DNA from: an uncultured Bradyrhizobium sp.
GTDB taxonomy: Bacteria; Pseudomonadota; Alphaproteobacteria; Rhizobiales; Xanthobacteraceae
Length of the DNA stretch: 64,000 nt
NCBI RefSeq assembly: GCF_947648125.1
Contig: NZ_CANSMR010000002.1
Coordinates: forward strand, 1-64,000
Reading direction: 5' to 3'
Shown piece by piece: positions 35,753 through 44,427 of the stretch; position 1 is the first letter of the stretch, and every line of letters begins with the position of its first letter. Position numbers and translations under genes: made by a program. The notes below the pieces were generated by a model that was not told the DNA's origin, did no database searches, and saw only the letters and a list, made by a program, of their open reading frames with translations.

Positions 35753-36208
35753 ATGAAACTTGCTGGGGCAGTCGCAGTTTGGGTCGTGCCCTGCGTACTT
35801 GCCGCAACTGCCAACGCACAGAGCTGCCTCACGGGCCCCATCAAAACGAAGGATGGCTCGCTGCAGACGTGGACTGTCGTCAATCACTGCGGCGCACCGG
35901 TAACAGTGCGCTATTCGCTGAAAGGTCCCCTGGGCAAAAATGCAAAAAGCGCAGTCGTCCCCGCTTGCAGTAGGCAGCGGATCGTTCAGACCTTCGAGAC
36001 AGATCAGATCGATTTTCTAGAAACGGCATATGGTCCAGGCTGGGAGAAGATTTGCCCATCATTGGACGATGAGATTCGTCCCAAGAAGCGACCGGAAAAA
36101 TCAACCAACGAAGCAGATCAGATCCCATTTCCATCCATAAGCCCTCCGCCCATTGGCCGGTCCAAGCCAATAGGGCCTGCGGGAGGCAAACCCATTCCCA
36201 AGGGATAG
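35753..36208 (+). CDS. Secreted protein of unknown function
   Basis: 151 residues with a signal peptide (MKLAGAVAVWVVPCVLAATA, cleavage after NAQ) and an AGGAG ribosome-binding site. The mature part has cysteines at SCLTGP, VNHCGAP, VPACSR and EKICPS, probably two disulphides, around a beta-rich domain; the last 45 residues are Pro/Lys-rich. No family recognised. Its base composition is less GC-rich than its neighbours, which hints at later acquisition. Confidence 0.65.
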   Translation: MKLAGAVAVWVVPCVLAATANAQSCLTGPIKTKDGSLQTWTVVNHCGAPVTVRYSLKGPLGKNAKSAVVPACSRQRIVQTFETDQIDFLETAYGPGWEKICPSLDDEIRPKKRPEKSTNEADQIPFPSISPPPIGRSKPIGPAGGKPIPKG

Positions 36209-36379
36209 TCTGGGGATTGGTTTCTCAGTGCCCCTGCGACCCGCAACAGTCTGGATGCTCCCATAGCTGCGACTAGCTCAGCGTCGACCGAATTTCACGC
36301 TGTTCAAGATGACGGAGCCGAAGTTGCAGCCGTGCCCTCACTTCCCCAGCCGATCACAGATGCCGTCACCGCTACCCGC

Positions 36380-36625
36380 TCACGGGTCGACCGTCAGCGG
36401 CAACTCGCCCTGACCGTTCGTCCAGTCGATGATATCGAGCTGGAGCCCTCGCTTCAGCATCTCTGCCTCGAGACTCCCGGCGTGGCGTTTCCATTCGGGC
36501 GTCGCGCGGACGCGGAATTTGGGCTCTTCGCCGCTGGCCTCGAATTCATCGTCGGCCTTGAGCGCGCCGCGGATGGCTTCGTACATCATCTTCAGGCTGG
36601 CGTCGGTGAAGGCGCCGTAGTCCAT
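36380..36625 (-). CDS. Conserved small hypothetical protein
   Basis: An 81-residue soluble protein starting MDYGAFTDASLKMMYEAIRG, with EEPKFRVRATPEWKRHAGSL later. It has a GGGAG-type ribosome-binding site. The sequence is of a kind commonly seen as a conserved hypothetical in Bradyrhizobium; no function is known. Predicted mainly helical and charged. Confidence 0.7.
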   Translation of the reverse strand: MDYGAFTDASLKMMYEAIRGALKADDEFEASGEEPKFRVRATPEWKRHAGSLEAEMLKRGLQLDIIDWTNGQGELPLTVDP

Positions 36626-36800
36626 CGGTCGTCTCCCTCAGCACTCTCGGAACGCAAAAGGCCGCCACGGAGCTTGTCGTGGCAGCCTCCTGCATAGCGG
36701 CCCATCCGGACGGCCCAGCGAGAGCATGGGTGAGTCGGGTTAATGAAACCTTGTCGGTGCGGCGGCCGCCCCCTTTGATGGAGCTCGCCGGCAAAGCCGA

Positions 36801-36829
36801 CAAAGAAGGGCCCCGCCGAAGCGAGGCCC
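36801..36829 (-). terminator. Rho-independent terminator with UUCG tetraloop
   Basis: On the minus strand GGGCCTCGC-TTCG-GCGGGGCCC forms a nine-pair stem (one G-U pair) closed by a cUUCGg loop and followed by TTCTTTG. It is 32 bp downstream of the stop of the small secreted gene at 36861-37109. Confidence 0.75.
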
Positions 36830-36860
36830 TCTTGGTTACGCGTGGTGCGTCCGGCACCCG

Positions 36861-37109
36861 TTAGTCGTCATCCCAGTCACGACCACGGATCACGACGCCA
36901 CGGTCGCGGTAGTAGTCCCGGTGGTGGTACCAGCCGCGGTGCCAACCGCGGTCGTGATCCCGGTACACGATGCGCGGACCATCATATCGATCGCCGTAGT
37001 AGCCGTGGCCGCTGCCGACATAGACGCCCACACCCTGCGCGCTGGCAATGGTCGGTGCCGCTATCGAGAGTGCCGCAACCGCGGCAAGAGCGTAAGTAAC
37101 CTTCGTCAT
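36861..37109 (-). CDS. Small secreted Tyr/Arg/Gly-rich protein
   Basis: 82 residues with an excellent ribosome-binding site (AAAGGAGG). Signal peptide MTKVTYALAAVAALSIAAPT with cleavage after ASA; the mature part is YYGDRYDG, RDHDRGWHRGWYHHRDYYRD, then RGRDWDDD, rich in aromatic and charged residues. Similar low-complexity exported proteins are common in Bradyrhizobium, with unknown role (surface or metal-binding by His/Asp content is a guess). Own terminator follows. Confidence 0.72.
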   Translation of the reverse strand: MTKVTYALAAVAALSIAAPTIASAQGVGVYVGSGHGYYGDRYDGPRIVYRDHDRGWHRGWYHHRDYYRDRGVVIRGRDWDDD

Positions 37110-37287
37110 GGCATCCTCCTTTTCAGTCCCCCGTGATAACGACCGGCGTCCGCGCATGTTGCAGGAACAAGTTTGGAACTTTCCTGAACGCCTGTTCAAC
37201 ATCGTGGTGAGTTCGATGCGATCCACGGTGCGATGTCGAGGAACCTCGACGCGTTCCAATCACCGAGACCGCAGACGCTGGCAGCGC

Positions 37288-38193
37288 TCAGATCATGATG
37301 CGGTCGAAGTCGTTGGCTAGCCGGCTATTCGGGAAGGTCCCCGTCGCCTCCACCAGAACGTCCTCGTCCGGGTAGCGGCCCGAGATGTGTGTGAGGACGA
37401 GCTGCTTGACCGCGCTCCGCGCCGCAAGCGCGGCTGCTTCCGTGGCCGTCAAATGCCCGTACTCCCGCGCGATGGCCGCGTCGCGCGCGAGAAACGTCGC
37501 TTCGATCACCAACACGTCGGCGTCTCTGACGTGGTCGTCCAGCCCCTCGGTGGTTTCGGTATCGCCGACAATGACGAGCTTCCTTCGTCCCTGGGCGGGA
37601 CCAAGCACCTGCTCCGGATCGATGGTCCGGCCGTCGTCCAACCTCACCTGCCTTCCGTCCGCGAGCTCCCGGCGAACGGGCCCATCAGGAACGCGCAGCG
37701 CCAGCAGGCGGTCCGGGAGGAGATGCCGGCGGATCGCGCTCTGAAAGGAGAAAGCGAAACTGTCCGTGTCCCGGTGGCGGACCGGAAAACAATCGATGGT
37801 GAATTCGCCTGCGTCGAGGACTCGTCCCTCGGTCAATGGCGCGAGATCAAGCGGGATCGGCGCTCGGCCTTCGCCCCAAAGCCCTGCCAGCATGCGGACG
37901 ACGACATCGAGCGTGCCGAGCCCGCCATGAATTGTCATCGCATCCGAACTTTGCCGCAACCGTAGGGTCGAAAACAGCCCGGGAATGCCGAGCACATGAT
38001 CGAAATGCCCATGCGTCAGCAGCAGGTGATCAAGCCGTCGAAAGCCGGCGCCACTCCGCAGCAGCTGACGCTGCGTTCCCTCGCCGCAATCGACCAGGAT
38101 ACGACTGCCGCCTGCCTCAACGAGAGTGCCAGGGTGGTTGCGTTCGGGCGACGGCACGCTTGCCGACGTTCCCAGAAAAGTCAGCGCGAACAT
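37288..38193 (-). CDS. rnz: Ribonuclease Z (tRNase Z, short form)
   Basis: 301 residues. Metallo-beta-lactamase motif THGHFDHVLG gives His61, His63, Asp65, His66; later ligands are in FPVRHRDTDSF, VIVGDTETTEG and LVLTHISGRY. The length and HxHxDH with PSPERNHPGTL loop fit short-form RNase Z/ElaC, which trims tRNA 3' trailers. In genomes that encode CCA, as the tRNA here does, its role is often in general RNA turnover. ATG 38193 has an AGAGGTG ribosome-binding site. Confidence 0.85.
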   Translation of the reverse strand: MFALTFLGTSASVPSPERNHPGTLVEAGGSRILVDCGEGTQRQLLRSGAGFRRLDHLLLTHGHFDHVLGIPGLFSTLRLRQSSDAMTIHGGLGTLDVVVRMLAGLWGEGRAPIPLDLAPLTEGRVLDAGEFTIDCFPVRHRDTDSFAFSFQSAIRRHLLPDRLLALRVPDGPVRRELADGRQVRLDDGRTIDPEQVLGPAQGRRKLVIVGDTETTEGLDDHVRDADVLVIEATFLARDAAIAREYGHLTATEAAALAARSAVKQLVLTHISGRYPDEDVLVEATGTFPNSRLANDFDRIMI

Positions 38194-38410
38194 CGCAACA
38201 CCTCTTGGACTGCCGACGGCTCCATGCCCCCAGATTGAGCTTCTGATGGCAGCCTCGTCCGGCGCGTTCAAGCGCTCGATGTTGGCGACAATGGCGGGAC
38301 CACGGTCGTCCCGAAGCCGGCGCGCTCAGCGATCTCACGGCCGCCGTGGCCGAGCAAGCCGGCTGCTTCGCAAGCGGTCGCGCCGCGCCCTTGCCAGCCT
38401 CTCAATCGGA

Positions 38411-38605
38411 TCACAGCCTCAGGCATCGAAACAATTGGGCGAGCGCCGTGTTGGCAGATTGGGCGCGCCGTTCGAGGATTTCGGCAGCTGTAGCGTAGTT
38501 GCGCGCCAGGATCTGGAGCGCGCGTCGAGCATCCGGCAGCGTGGACTGCCTGGCCATCTCCAGGCACTGATGCTCGAAGTAGCGAAGCTCCTCAAGTTCG
38601 GTCAT
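38411..38605 (-). CDS. Small conserved helical protein, unknown
   Basis: 64 residues, MTELEELRYFEHQCLEMARQ, then RALQILARNYATAAEILERR. It is an amphipathic helical protein of a type often found in Bradyrhizobium genomes. ATG start; moderate support from coding appearance only. Confidence 0.5.
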   Translation of the reverse strand: MTELEELRYFEHQCLEMARQSTLPDARRALQILARNYATAAEILERRAQSANTALAQLFRCLRL

Positions 38606-39157
38606 TGCGATTCGTCCGATTTCATCTGCATCTTCGAACTCAGTGCGCCAACGGCCTAGTGAAAGTTTGGCAGGATTGTTGCGGACGAGGGATGATCTGG
38701 TCGGAGTGTTGCCGGATGCATGATTTGATAATCACTGCTCCGTGACCAGCACGGGTGCGTGCTGCGCGGATCGACAAGCGCGCCCGATCGCTTCAGTATG
38801 CGTGAGTCTTGCTTCGGACGCAGCAACGTCTTGACCGCAGCGCGGGGCATCCTCGCGAGGATTGCGGTGGTGGGGCATTTGGTGGACTTGTTGCGGTAGG
38901 CCATGGCCGGCGCATCCTTGAGTTGGCTTTGTTGAACCCGATGAAGAAACGCGATTGGGCCTTTGTGGCCGCCTGTGTGGCCGGCGCGCTGCTGTTCGGT
39001 ATCTGGAGTTTCCAGATGGGTGTCGCGTTTCATCGCTCCCGGCAGGGCCCAATCGATCTCTCCAGCTCGCACCGGCGCGGCCGATGACAGCGACGAACAG
39101 GCCCGACAGCCGCGATAGCTGGCGCAATTGCGTTCCTCACCGCCGCATCGCCTCGAT
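38606..39157. other. Intergenic region with at most one tiny gene
   Basis: About 550 bp. Long minus-strand frames here have no hydrophobic core, motif or ribosome-binding site and read like non-coding composition. The only attractive frame is the 48-codon plus-strand one at 38941-39087. Confidence 0.4.
38941..39087 (+). CDS. Possible single-span membrane microprotein
   Basis: 48 residues starting MKKRDWAFVAACVAGALLFG, i.e. a positive N-terminus and one membrane helix, then a polar tail. No good ribosome-binding site precedes the ATG, so this is tentative. Confidence 0.33.
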   Translation: MKKRDWAFVAACVAGALLFGIWSFQMGVAFHRSRQGPIDLSSSHRRGR

Positions 39158-39640
39158 CTAAGCCCACGCCAGGCCCGCGACGACAGCGGGCTCATCATCG
39201 TCGGTCCTTGCACCGGTGAGGCGCCGGCGGCGCGCGCTGTCCTTGGCGCGACGATGACGCGTGTCAAACCGGCGTAGCGCCATCGGCACACGCCGCGCGA
39301 GGCCTTGAGCGAGCTCGACGGCCTGTCTGACGACGGCCATGACGGTCGCCACGCGCGTGAACAGCCCGATCAGGAAGACCATCGAGAAGATGTCGATATA
39401 GGCCAGCATATCGCCGACCAGCATCAATTCGGGAGGAAGCGGAATCCGGTGCAGATAGGCACCGATCACGATGACGACCGGGATCAGCGCGATCAGCTTC
39501 CGCAACGTCAGCCGATCCAGCAGGGCAGCGAGCTCAACGACCAGTACGAGCCAGAGCCAGTCGCCAAGCGCGGCCGGCCTGTCGATCGTCCAAATCCGCC
39601 AGAAGGTCTGCCACAGTTGCCGCCAGTTCCGTTTCCCCAT
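39158..39640 (-). CDS. Membrane protein of unknown function
   Basis: 160 residues starting MGKRNWRQLWQTFWRIWTID, with about three membrane segments (LWLVLVVELAALL, LIALIPVVIVIGAYL, MLAYIDIFSMVFLIGLF) and an Arg-rich cytoplasmic tail. It follows the 54-residue gene at 39678-39842 by 37 bp on the same strand, so they are probably co-transcribed. No family recognised. Confidence 0.62.
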   Translation of the reverse strand: MGKRNWRQLWQTFWRIWTIDRPAALGDWLWLVLVVELAALLDRLTLRKLIALIPVVIVIGAYLHRIPLPPELMLVGDMLAYIDIFSMVFLIGLFTRVATVMAVVRQAVELAQGLARRVPMALRRFDTRHRRAKDSARRRRLTGARTDDDEPAVVAGLAWA

Positions 39641-39677
39641 CGCCGCGTCCACATCCTCTCGAGCACAACACCGGTGG

Positions 39678-39842
39678 CTACGGCTTCGACGACGCCTCGC
39701 TGCCGTCGCCCTCGACCGCGGCACCTTGCACGTCAGCCGAATCGGCCGACGGAAAGATGCGCTCGTAGTTGGCTCGGGCCTCGCGAATCAGACGCGCACG
39801 CTCGCGTTCGGACTTCGAGATGAACCTGATGATCTCGCCCAT
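39678..39842 (-). CDS. Small conserved charged protein, unknown
   Basis: 54 residues beginning MGEIIRFISKSERERARLIR, then EARANYERIFPS and an acidic tail. Ribosome-binding site GGAGAG. This N-terminus is one I recognise as frequent in Bradyrhizobium small proteins. Likely in an operon with the membrane protein at 39158-39640. Confidence 0.65.
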   Translation of the reverse strand: MGEIIRFISKSERERARLIREARANYERIFPSADSADVQGAAVEGDGSEASSKP

Positions 39843-39929
39843 GTGCTCTCCAACGCAGGGGGAATTATCCGACCATCGGCAATGCAACCATCATGCCTGA
39901 TGGTCGCCCGGCCGATAGGCTCACGGCGC

Positions 39930-40193
39930 TTACCGGGTGGTTACCCGCGGCGCTCTCCGTTGCTGGCTGAACGCGACACGCGGATTGATGCCGCAATAGG
40001 CATCGCGGCCTGACGCCGATGCCTGGCACTGCTCGTAGGTCTGGTAGCCGCAATAGCCGGGATATCCCTCATCCCTGCCCTGGATGCACCAGGGATAATC
40101 ATAGGGATCGGCCGCCGCCGGCTGTGCGGAACCGACAATCCAGCTCGTCCCGAGCGCCGCGAACGCCAGAATTGCCAAATTCGACCTGCGCAT
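39930..40193 (-). CDS. DUF3551 family small secreted protein
   Basis: 87 residues: signal peptide (ILAFAALGTSWIVGSAQPAA, ADP cleavage), then PYDYPWCIQGRDEGYPGYCG, YQTYEQCQASASGRDAYCGI-NP, the cysteine-spaced DUF3551 pattern typical of Bradyrhizobium and relatives. Function unknown; often present in many copies per genome. Start at ATG 40193 gives the signal peptide and has a purine-rich ribosome-binding site. Confidence 0.82.
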   Translation of the reverse strand: MRRSNLAILAFAALGTSWIVGSAQPAAADPYDYPWCIQGRDEGYPGYCGYQTYEQCQASASGRDAYCGINPRVAFSQQRRAPRVTTR

Positions 40194-40350
40194 GATCCTG
40201 CTTCCTTCCTCGATCGGCACCCAACCGCTGATTTAGGTACGCCGGGAAGATCTGCGAGGTTTCCGCTCACCGCCTCAAGAAGGTGTGACCCGAGCGCGAG
40301 GGAGCGCGCATCGGAAGCCAGGGCGCCCTGGATGGGCGCGGGGCCACACA

Positions 40351-40394
40351 AAAAACACGAGGCCCGGTGTGCCTAGGAGCCCGGGCCTCGTGTC
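40351..40394 (-). terminator. Strong rho-independent terminator of the 3-hydroxyacyl-CoA dehydrogenase gene
   Basis: A 13-bp perfect stem ACACGAGGCCCGG/CCGGGCCTCGTGT with a 13-base loop, followed on the minus strand by a run of T residues (A-run 40351-40356). It lies about 100 bp after the dehydrogenase stop. Confidence 0.85.
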
Positions 40395-40493
40395 TGATGT
40401 CCCCCGCCTCAGTGGCGGATCAGGTGTTGTGGTTACGCGAGCTTGCCCGCGCGATCCATCCCGGATGACTACGGGGTCAAGCGCGCGCAGATT

Positions 40494-41345
40494 TCACTTG
40501 CTGTAGCTGTAGAACCCCTGCCCGGTCTTGCGGCCGAGATGGCCGGCATCGACCATCTCCTTCAGCAGCGGCGCCGGCCGGTACTTGGGATCGTTGAAGC
40601 CGGTGTAGAACACCTCCATCACCGACAGCATGGTGTCGAGCCCGATCAGGTCGGCAAGCGCGAGCGGGCCGATCGGATGGTTGCAGCCGAGCTTCATGCC
40701 GGCATCGATCTCTTCCGCGGTCGCAATGCCTTCCTGTAGCGCGAAGATCGCCTCGTTGATCATCGGGCACAGGATGCGGTTCACGGCAAAGCCCGGGCTG
40801 TTCTTCGCGGTGATCGCGACCTTGCCGACACGCTTGGCGAACGCCTCGGCCTTGGCGACCGTGTCGTCCGAGGTCTGCAGGCCGCGGATCAGTTCGAGCA
40901 GCGCCATCACCGGCACCGGATTGAAGAAGTGCATCCCGATGAAGCGGTCGGGACGATCGGTCGAGCCTGCAAGGCGGGTGATAGAGATCGACGAGGTGTT
41001 GGTCGCGACCAGCGCGCTCGGCTTCAGTCCGGCGCAGAGATCCTTGAGGATCTTGACCTTCAGCTCCTCATTCTCGGTGGCCGCTTCGATCACGAGATCG
41101 CAGGCGGCAAGCTTGGACTTGTCGGTCGTCGCGTTAATCCGCGCGAGCGTCGCGTCGCGATCGGCCGCCGTCATCTTCTCCTTGGAGACCAGGCGATCGA
41201 GACTGGACCCGACCGTCTTCAGGCCGCGTTGCACCGCCGCGTCCGAGATATCCACCATGGTCACGGTAAGCCCCGCCGCCGCGCAGATTTGCGCGATGCC
41301 GTTGCCCATGGTTCCGGCGCCGATGATGCCAACCGTCTCGATCAT
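40494..41345 (-). CDS. 3-hydroxybutyryl-CoA dehydrogenase
   Basis: 283 residues, standard for the single-function enzyme. NAD-binding [20 protein letters not shown] at the N-terminus, catalytic-type segment [19 protein letters not shown] with His and the following Glu, and [19 protein letters not shown] in the C-terminal domain. It interconverts acetoacetyl-CoA and 3-hydroxybutyryl-CoA in fatty-acid or butyrate/PHB metabolism (family names Hbd or PaaH). It stands alone with its own terminator; in many rhizobia it follows etfBA, which lies outside this window if present. Confidence 0.93.
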   Translation of the reverse strand: MIETVGIIGAGTMGNGIAQICAAAGLTVTMVDISDAAVQRGLKTVGSSLDRLVSKEKMTAADRDATLARINATTDKSKLAACDLVIEAATENEELKVKILKDLCAGLKPSALVATNTSSISITRLAGSTDRPDRFIGMHFFNPVPVMALLELIRGLQTSDDTVAKAEAFAKRVGKVAITAKNSPGFAVNRILCPMINEAIFALQEGIATAEEIDAGMKLGCNHPIGPLALADLIGLDTMLSVMEVFYTGFNDPKYRPAPLLKEMVDAGHLGRKTGQGFYSYSK

Positions 41346-41484
41346 TGTGTTCGTCCTTCCTGTCGCTTGCGCCGCCTCGCGGCCGCATCGTCAAAAACGG
41401 CGGACCCTTAGGGGCCGCAGATGGCGCATGCATAGCAGTCCGGCTGAACGGCCGATACAGGAGACGATGGTATTCTGGTGAGGT

Positions 41485-41676
41485 CTATTCCACGCGCGGC
41501 GGGATGGGTCGCCGTGGCGGAACGGCGGTGCGCGGCGGCAATTGAGTGCGCGGCGGCTCTGCCGCGCGCGACGGCTCGAGCACGCGGTTGAGCCGCACGA
41601 TCCACCAGGCGAGCCGGCCGTAGCTGCGGCGCAGCGCCGACCCAAATCCCTCGTCGATGTCCTGGTCCCGATCCAT
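41485..41676 (-). CDS. Small protein with Pro/Arg-rich tail, unknown
   Basis: 63 residues, MDRDQDIDEGFGSALRRSYG, then a short hydrophobic WWIVRLNRVLE and a tail of PPR repeats. ATG 41676 with a GAGAG upstream. A TTG at 41721 would lengthen it. Support is moderate. Confidence 0.45.
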   Translation of the reverse strand: MDRDQDIDEGFGSALRRSYGRLAWWIVRLNRVLEPSRAAEPPRTQLPPRTAVPPRRPIPPRVE

Positions 41677-41922
41677 GCCGCTCTCGTTAACGCCGATCCT
41701 TGAAGGAACGGTGTGACGCAATCACGCGCTGCGCCGGCCGTCGTTAGGAATTTGGCAACCATCGGCGCGCACGCTGAAGTCTTCGGCGCCGGTAATTTCC
41801 CGGATTGCACAGGGCAGACCCCGCGCCGCAGCATCGCCATGGCGGCGCGACTCGCTTTTAGTTGATCGAATTTTCCGCCGCGCGCGGCGACATAAGGACA
41901 TTAAACGACGAGGGCTACGCCC

Positions 41923-42072
41923 ATGCTTTCTGAAAAATTCTTTTTGGTTCTCGAGACATTGCTCAACGGCCAGACCCATTCCGACGGAAGCCCGCGTGTG
42001 GTGAGCACATCGCCCCACATCCCGGTCAAGCTTCCGCAGGAGGGCCAGCCGGAACGCAGGCCGCCTCGCTAG
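41923..42072 (+). CDS. Very small protein (49 residues), unknown
   Basis: Starts MLSEKFFLVLETLLNGQTHS and continues DGSPRVVSTSPHIPVKLP with a Gln/Pro/Arg tail. I recognise this pattern (FFLVLETL then SPRVVSTSPHIPVKLP) as a recurrent small Bradyrhizobium protein. GAGGG lies about ten bases before the ATG. Confidence 0.58.
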   Translation: MLSEKFFLVLETLLNGQTHSDGSPRVVSTSPHIPVKLPQEGQPERRPPR

Positions 42073-42206
42073 GTCTCTTGCGGGCAGCCAGCCTGATCGA
42101 ACACCGCGACGCGCGAAGCCGGTCGGAAGGCGCGCGCCCGTGATCCAGCTCATAGTCGGTGAAGGTGAGCCACGCTACACCACTCCCGCAACGAAGTGGT
42201 GCCGCC

Positions 42207-42422
42207 ATGGACGGTAAGACCGACAGCAAGACCGATTTCGAGAGCATCGCCGTCGCGATCTGCGTCGCCGCCTACACAGCGATCATGCTCGCCTATCTCG
42301 CCCAATACGATCTCGGGCTGACCGCCGCGCAAACGCGCCATCTCTCGATGGTGGCGGCGCTGTTCCTCGCGCTGCCGATCGCCCTGGATTTCCTGCGCAG
42401 CGGCCCCGGCAACGTCCGCTGA
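42207..42422 (+). CDS. Small two-span membrane protein, unknown
   Basis: 71 residues starting MDGKTDSKTDFESIAVAICV, with membrane segments at about 14-32 and 43-60 (LSMVAALFLALPIALDFL). The ATG at 42207 is preferred over one at 42159. No family recognised. Confidence 0.5.
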   Translation: MDGKTDSKTDFESIAVAICVAAYTAIMLAYLAQYDLGLTAAQTRHLSMVAALFLALPIALDFLRSGPGNVR

Positions 42423-42550
42423 CGCGGACAACGGCGCGCCCGCCGCATCTGATCTCCCCTGCCGTACACGCGCCTGCGCAACATAGCGCTAGGTGAAGCG
42501 ACGCGAATCAGCGTTACTTTGCAACTGATCACTTCGTGGGATTTGGCTGC

Positions 42551-42808
42551 ATGACCCAGCCCAGCGTCCTGGATCAGAAGACTTTGGATCAGAACATTCG
42601 CGAGCTGCAGGAATGGCTCCGCAACGCCTGGCAACAGCTCGCGGACCCCTCGCTCACCGCCTTCTCCCGCCGCGAGCTGCGCAACCAGATGAAGCAATGC
42701 AACGCCGATTTGCGCGTGCAGCTGCAAGCCGCTTCCAAACAGATGCTGAGTCAGCCGGCGGCATCGGGCAAGACGTTCGTCAGGCCTGAGCTGCGGATAC
42801 TCGCCTAG
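42551..42808 (+). CDS. Small helical hypothetical protein
   Basis: 85 residues starting MTQPSVLDQKTLDQNIRELQ, followed by EWLRNAWQQLADPSLTAFSR and RRELRNQMKQCNADLRVQLQ. It looks like a soluble helical protein with regular heptad-like spacing. Coding appearance is good; ribosome-binding site weak. Confidence 0.55.
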   Translation: MTQPSVLDQKTLDQNIRELQEWLRNAWQQLADPSLTAFSRRELRNQMKQCNADLRVQLQAASKQMLSQPAASGKTFVRPELRILA

Positions 42809-43017
42809 CAGCGTTGTCCACCGAAGCCGATTCCGACCTCGCGTGAAGGAAACGCGCCGGTGTCACAATCACCAGCGCGCCAAAATGCAGCGATCTCCTG
42901 CTGCATACGCACCCTCTGCTTGTGCAGGGACGCCCGGCAAGGCACAGCAAAACGGCCCCGGTATGCCTATATAGGGCGTCGCAAAGCGGCTCACGCCGCC
43001 AAACCTCAGGGACTCCC

Positions 43018-44307
43018 GTGTTATATCTGGAACTTGCGATCGTGGCGGTCTTGATCGTCGTCAACGGTCTGTTGTCGATGTCGGAGCTCGCGATCGTCTC
43101 CTCCCGCCCGGCGCGCCTCGCCGCGCTGGTCGAACGCGGCGTCAGCGGCTCGCGCCGTGCGCTTGCGCTGGCGTCCGATCCCGGAAAATTCCTCTCGACG
43201 GTGCAGATCGGCATCACGCTGATCGGCGTGCTGTCGGGCGCCTTCTCGGGCGCGACGCTGGGCCAACGGCTGTCGCAATGGCTGTTCGAGCTTGGCGTGC
43301 CGGCCAACGTCGCCGACGCCACCGGCGTCGGCATCGTGGTCGGTGTGATCACCTATGCCTCGCTGATCGTCGGCGAGCTTGTGCCGAAGCAGATCGCGCT
43401 GCGCGATCCGGAGGCGATCGCGGTGCGGGCCGCTCCCGCGATGACCGTGATGGCAAAACTATCGCTGCCGGTGGTGTGGCTGCTCGACCGCTCCGGCAAG
43501 TCGTTGCTGTGGCTGCTGGGCCATCGCGAGGACGCGCAGGACCGCGTCAGCGAGGACGAGATCAAGACGCTGGTGGTGGAAGCCGAAAACGCCGGCGTGC
43601 TGGAGCCCGGCGAAAAGGAGATGATCGCCGGCGTGATGCGGCTTGGCGATCTCCCGGTCGGCGCCGTCATGACGCCGCGCCACGAGGTCAGCCTGATCGA
43701 CCTCGCCGCGCCCGTGGCCGAGATCCTGGCGACGCTGCAAAAGAGCAGTCACTCGCGCTGCGTGGTGTTCGACGGCAATCGCGACCATGCGCTCGGCATC
43801 GTGCAGGCCAAGGACGTGCTCGACGTCTACCTCGCCGGCCAGACGCCCGACATCCGCGCGCTGACGCGCGATGCGCCGATCATTCCGGAGACCGTCGACG
43901 CCCGCGACGTGGTCGCGATCCTGCGCGACTCCGCGGTGCATATCGGCCTCGTGCACGACGAATACGGCACCTTCCAGGGCGTCGTCACCAGCGCCGACAT
44001 CCTCGAGGCCATCGTCGGCGCCTTCCATACCGAGGAGGGTCCGGCCGAGCCCGCCTATGTCAGGCGCGACGACGGCTCCTATCTGATCTCGGGCTGGATG
44101 CCGGCGCTCGAATTCAGCGAATTGCTCGGCATCGTGCTGCCCTCGCCGCGGCCCTACCAGACCGCCGCCGGCTTCCTGCTGCATGCGTTCGGCGCGATCC
44201 CCGACACCGGTGCGAAAACCACTGCGCAGGGCTGGGACTTCGAGATCGTCGATCTCGACGGCCGGCGCATCGACAAGGTGCTGGCGAGCAAGCAGCCGGC
44301 CGCCTGA
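43018..44307 (+). CDS. CNNM/CBS/CorC-family (HlyC/CorC) membrane protein
   Basis: 429 residues from GTG 43018, which has AGGGA at the right distance; the frame is open further upstream, but that stretch is polar and unlike the family. Domains: DUF21/CNNM transmembrane region (LYLELAIVAVLIVVNGLLSM to about residue 175), a CBS pair (about 195-325, MTPRHEVSLIDL, GIVQAKDVLD, LVHDEYGTFQGVVTSADILE), and the CorC_HlyC C-terminal domain. Such proteins are linked to Mg2+/Co2+ efflux; the old hemolysin label is misleading. Confidence 0.9.
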   Translation: MLYLELAIVAVLIVVNGLLSMSELAIVSSRPARLAALVERGVSGSRRALALASDPGKFLSTVQIGITLIGVLSGAFSGATLGQRLSQWLFELGVPANVADATGVGIVVGVITYASLIVGELVPKQIALRDPEAIAVRAAPAMTVMAKLSLPVVWLLDRSGKSLLWLLGHREDAQDRVSEDEIKTLVVEAENAGVLEPGEKEMIAGVMRLGDLPVGAVMTPRHEVSLIDLAAPVAEILATLQKSSHSRCVVFDGNRDHALGIVQAKDVLDVYLAGQTPDIRALTRDAPIIPETVDARDVVAILRDSAVHIGLVHDEYGTFQGVVTSADILEAIVGAFHTEEGPAEPAYVRRDDGSYLISGWMPALEFSELLGIVLPSPRPYQTAAGFLLHAFGAIPDTGAKTTAQGWDFEIVDLDGRRIDKVLASKQPAA

Positions 44308-44427
44308 GGTTGCCAGCCGGCCGGCCTGTTGATAACGGGCAGGACAACAAAACAGGCGACCGCGGTGTGCTATCGGCATAGCGGCAGCCAAAGCAAATCC
44401 CGCGTAACCCTCCACGGAATTGATCCC

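Noticed and set aside
35582-35887. A 101-codon minus-strand frame with the coherent-looking stretch CTWKEGWPTAATEAL
   Set aside because: Half of it is antisense to the secreted-protein gene that has a good ribosome-binding site and signal peptide, and it has no ribosome-binding site itself. At most a remnant.
37288-38193. Generic metallo-beta-lactamase or arylsulfatase instead of RNase Z
   Set aside because: The HGHFDH motif together with the PERNHPGTL loop, GDTETTEG and HISGRY segments fit RNase Z better than other family branches, though close relatives cannot be excluded.
38656-39291. A 211-codon minus-strand frame
   Set aside because: No motif, hydrophobic core or ribosome-binding site, and amino acid composition like random GC-rich sequence; it also overlaps the membrane-protein gene end.
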